From: an uncultured Megasphaera sp.
GTDB lineage: Bacteria > Bacillota > Negativicutes > Veillonellales > Megasphaeraceae
Reading direction: 5' to 3'
NCBI GenBank assembly: GCA_934193515.1
Contig: CAKPVJ010000043.1
Location: forward strand, 1-15,891
Length of the DNA stretch: 15,891 nucleotides
Shown here: positions 14,217 to 15,891 of the stretch, piece after piece
How the letters are laid out: each line of letters begins with the position of its first letter
Numbering within the stretch: position 1 is the stretch's first letter
Position numbers and translations under genes: made by a program
The notes under the pieces: generated by a model
The model's input: only the letters and a program-made list of their open reading frames with translations
Databases searched by the model: none
What the model was told of the DNA's origin: nothing

Positions 14217-14939
14217 TTATACGGTAATATGGCTGAATACCTGGCCAATCGGTTCTTTGATGACCAAATCTGCCGAACTGTCCATGTCGGTTGAGGATTT
14301 GTTGATGAGGACGAGTTTATGGCCGTTGTAATAGCGTACCAGTCCGGCTGCCGGATAGACGACGAGGGACGTGCCGCCGATAATCAGCATGTCGGCGTGG
14401 CTGATATAGTAGAGGGACTGTTCGATCACATCGTTGTCGAGGCCTTCTTCATAGAGGACGACGTCTGGTTTGATGGGGCCGCCGCAGGCATCGCATTTGG
14501 GAACGCCGGTAGAATGGAGCATGTATTCGGCATCAAACAGTTTGTGGCAGTGTTCACAAAAATTGCGGTGCACGCTGCCGTGCAGTTCCAAGACGTTTTT
14601 ACTGCCGGCTTTTTGATGCAGGCCGTCGATGTTTTGGGTAATAATGGCTTTTAATTTGCCTGCTTTTTCAAGTTCTGCCAATTTACTATGAGCCATGTTG
14701 GGTTTGGCGTCCAAACAGAGCATTTTGTCGCGGTAAAACCGATAAAATTCTTCTGGGTTTTCTCTGTAAAAAGTATGGCTCAGGATATGTTCCGGCGGGT
14801 ATTTGTATGTTTGGTTGTACAGGCCGTCGACGCTGCGGAAATCAGGAATCCCGCTTTCGGTCGAAACGCCGGCGCCGCCAAAAAAGACGATGTTGTCAGA
14901 ATGCTGTACCATATCTGCGAATTGTTCTACTGCTGTCAT
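14217..14939 (-). CDS. cobB: Sirtuin, NAD-dependent protein deacylase
   Basis: 240 residues from the ATG at 14939. An in-frame TTG at 14948 touches the binding site AAGGAGGT (14956-14949) and cannot use it, while the ATG is 9 bases away. Sirtuins remove acyl groups from lysines using NAD, releasing nicotinamide and O-acyl-ADP-ribose. Motifs: GAGVSTESGIPDFRS (22-36), TQNIDGLHQKAG (101-112), catalytic His120 in ELHGS, four zinc cysteines C128, C131, C149 and C152, and GGTSLVVYPA (188-197). The length fits the compact bacterial type. It is the second gene of an operon with the HD-domain gene, 21 bases between stop and start. The natural substrate cannot be read from sequence. Confidence 0.95.
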   Translation of the reverse strand: MTAVEQFADMVQHSDNIVFFGGAGVSTESGIPDFRSVDGLYNQTYKYPPEHILSHTFYRENPEEFYRFYRDKMLCLDAKPNMAHSKLAELEKAGKLKAIITQNIDGLHQKAGSKNVLELHGSVHRNFCEHCHKLFDAEYMLHSTGVPKCDACGGPIKPDVVLYEEGLDNDVIEQSLYYISHADMLIIGGTSLVVYPAAGLVRYYNGHKLVLINKSSTDMDSSADLVIKEPIGQVFSHITV

Positions 14940-14948
14940 AATGAACAA

Positions 14949-14956
14949 ACCTCCTT
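14949..14956 (-). promoter_or_regulatory. Ribosome binding site deciding the sirtuin start
   Basis: AAGGAGGT in the short gap after the HD gene stop. Its distance supports the ATG at 14939 and rules out the TTG at 14948. Confidence 0.65.
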
Positions 14957-14960
14957 GTGA

Positions 14961-15452
14961 TTATATGTCAAATGTTTCTTTGAGCAGCCGAATGCCGCTG
15001 GCCGTGCGAAATACGCGCTGGCAAAATTGGCGAATGGCGTCTTTGCCGAGCTGGTCTTCATAGGCATTGACAAGAAAATCGGCTTCCAAGAGAATTTGAT
15101 AGTCCAGCCCGTCAATATCATGATACGTATGATGATGGGCGATGAGAAAACATACGCGTTCGATGACGTCTTCGGGATAGCCGAGGGCTGTCAACATATC
15201 TCGTGCCGGAGCCGGACCTTCTTTTTCTTGGTAAATACCGCTGGAACTGCCGTATTTTTTCTCGGCCGCATGAATACCGATATCATGAAGAACAGCTGCC
15301 GTGACCAGCGTGTGCTGCGTGGAAGCGGGTATATGTTCCAATTTGCCGATGAGGTCGGCATACGTATATACTTTAAGAAAATGCTGAATGCGCCGCGCGT
15401 CGCCATGGTCAAAGGCGATGGCTTTTTCAATCAGCTGTGGAAGTGTTGTCAT
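14961..15452 (-). CDS. HD-domain phosphohydrolase-like protein
   Basis: 163 residues from the ATG at 15452. Another ATG at 15458 is in frame but directly abuts AGGAG (15463-15459), leaving no spacing, whereas 15452 has 6 bases. The HD metal-site pattern is complete: His24 in RRIQHFLKVY, His56-Asp57 in LHDIGIH, a His106-108 cluster in IAHHHTYHD, and Asp125 in LEADFLVN. HD proteins of this size hydrolyse phosphate esters such as nucleotides or cyclic nucleotides, but the substrate cannot be assigned here. No second catalytic or sensor domain fits in the length. It leads the operon with the sirtuin. A TATAAT box lies at 15484-15479 upstream. Confidence 0.88.
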   Translation of the reverse strand: MTTLPQLIEKAIAFDHGDARRIQHFLKVYTYADLIGKLEHIPASTQHTLVTAAVLHDIGIHAAEKKYGSSSGIYQEKEGPAPARDMLTALGYPEDVIERVCFLIAHHHTYHDIDGLDYQILLEADFLVNAYEDQLGKDAIRQFCQRVFRTASGIRLLKETFDI

Positions 15453-15478
15453 ATACATCTCCTGCCTTTCTGTTTTTT

Positions 15479-15484
15479 ATTATA
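15479..15484 (-). promoter_or_regulatory. -10 box for the HD-sirtuin operon
   Basis: TATAAT on the minus strand, 26 bases before the HD gene start. The -35 region holds only a T-rich stretch, so the promoter is incomplete as read. Confidence 0.45.
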
Positions 15485-15529
15485 CTACAGGATGCACGTA
15501 AATAAAAAATAGAAAAAAATATGTTCATT

Positions 15530-15891
15530 TTTTTATGGTAAACGTGCCGTTTACATCGGCGTATATACTTTTTCTTTCTGTGCGGTCAGAATCTAGGGAC
15601 GTATCCCTCTGACCCTCGTATGTCTATTCTTTTTCGAGCCGCCGAAAAAGAAACACATAGTCCAAGGGAGCATCTCCCTATGCCCATTTTTTTTCTAGTA
15701 AACTTGCCGTTTACATATGCTGTATACTTTTTCTTTCTGCGCGGTCAGAAAGAAAAAGTACCAAAAAGAAAGAAACCGCCGCCCAAAACGGACTTAGCCT
15801 TACTGCGTTTGCCGATGACGGCGCGGCAAATTCGCTTCGCTCAGACGCCGCTTGTTCCCGTCATCGGCAAACTCCGTATCCGGTCTTCGAC
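15530..15891 (+). repeat. Two repeat units capped by three-hairpin element, copy 3 (cut by window end)
   Basis: GTAAAC/GTTTAC hairpins at 15538-15554 and 15698-15714 set a 160-base period. The first unit carries AGGGA/TCCCT, TTCTTTTTCG (15627-15636) with CGAAAAAGAA (15643-15652), and AGGGAG/CTCCCT hairpins. The second has a perfect 15-base-arm palindrome (15725-15739 with 15746-15760), then H1 with perfect arms 15807-15821 and 15858-15872. H2 is cut at the window edge. Confidence 0.8.

Larger units (their letters stand above)
15459..15891. other. Upstream region of the HD gene and repeat cluster
   Basis: This 433-base stretch has the HD gene binding site and -10 box, an A-rich tract (15500-15520), and from 15530 the mosaic repeat. 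No gene is seen. Confidence 0.6.

Noticed and set aside
1..15891. tRNA or rRNA genes, or phage and plasmid hallmark genes
   Set aside because: I found no cloverleaf with a T-arm motif, no rRNA segments, and no integrase, transposase or replication gene.

Overview
The window looks like chromosomal DNA from a Negativicutes bacterium, most likely a Veillonellaceae member close to Megasphaera. This rests on overall gene make-up, strong AAGGAGG-type ribosome binding sites and terminator style. No rRNA or marker gene is present to prove it.

Layout. 1-1160: a terminator from an off-window gene, then a lone DapF-fold amino-acid racemase with its own promoter and a terminator. 1263-2382: a two-gene membrane operon (DUF3290 + DUF421/YetF-like). 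2668-3921 (-): malic enzyme, transcribed away from fhs from a tightly packed divergent promoter region. 4006-6522 (+): a one-carbon operon. A consensus promoter leads into a ZTP (pfl) riboswitch with an overlapping intrinsic terminator, then fhs (formate-THF ligase) and fchA (methenyl-THF cyclohydrolase), overlapping by about 30 bases. 6625-11665 (+): a U32 peptidase-family RNA-hydroxylase-like protein and mutS2, 17 bases apart. 11781-12947 (+): a monocistronic branched-chain aminotransferase. 12950-14215: 1.3 kb without a credible gene, filled with a mosaic of palindromic repeats. 14217-15458 (-): an HD-domain hydrolase and a sirtuin in one operon. 15530-15891: a second copy of the mosaic repeat, cut by the window end.

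How the genes work together. Fhs makes 10-formyl-THF from formate and FchA converts it to 5,10-methenyl-THF. The ZTP switch turns the operon on when 10-formyl-THF is short and the purine intermediate ZMP/ZTP builds up. Malic enzyme and the aminotransferase are central carbon and amino-acid housekeeping. The U32 protein (possible 23S rRNA or tRNA hydroxylation) and MutS2 (ribosome rescue/recombination) may both act on ribosomes.

The least explained material is non-coding. First, at least three related 3'-UTR elements of about 150 bases end genes here and appear to share a small upstream stem plus a GGGACTGTAAC-type terminator. Second, a three-hairpin element occurs in three copies. Its hairpin arms differ in sequence between two copies yet still pair, and it always sits at the end of tandem 158-160-base palindromic units. 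Copies of it lie in direct orientation on both sides of the sirtuin/HD operon.
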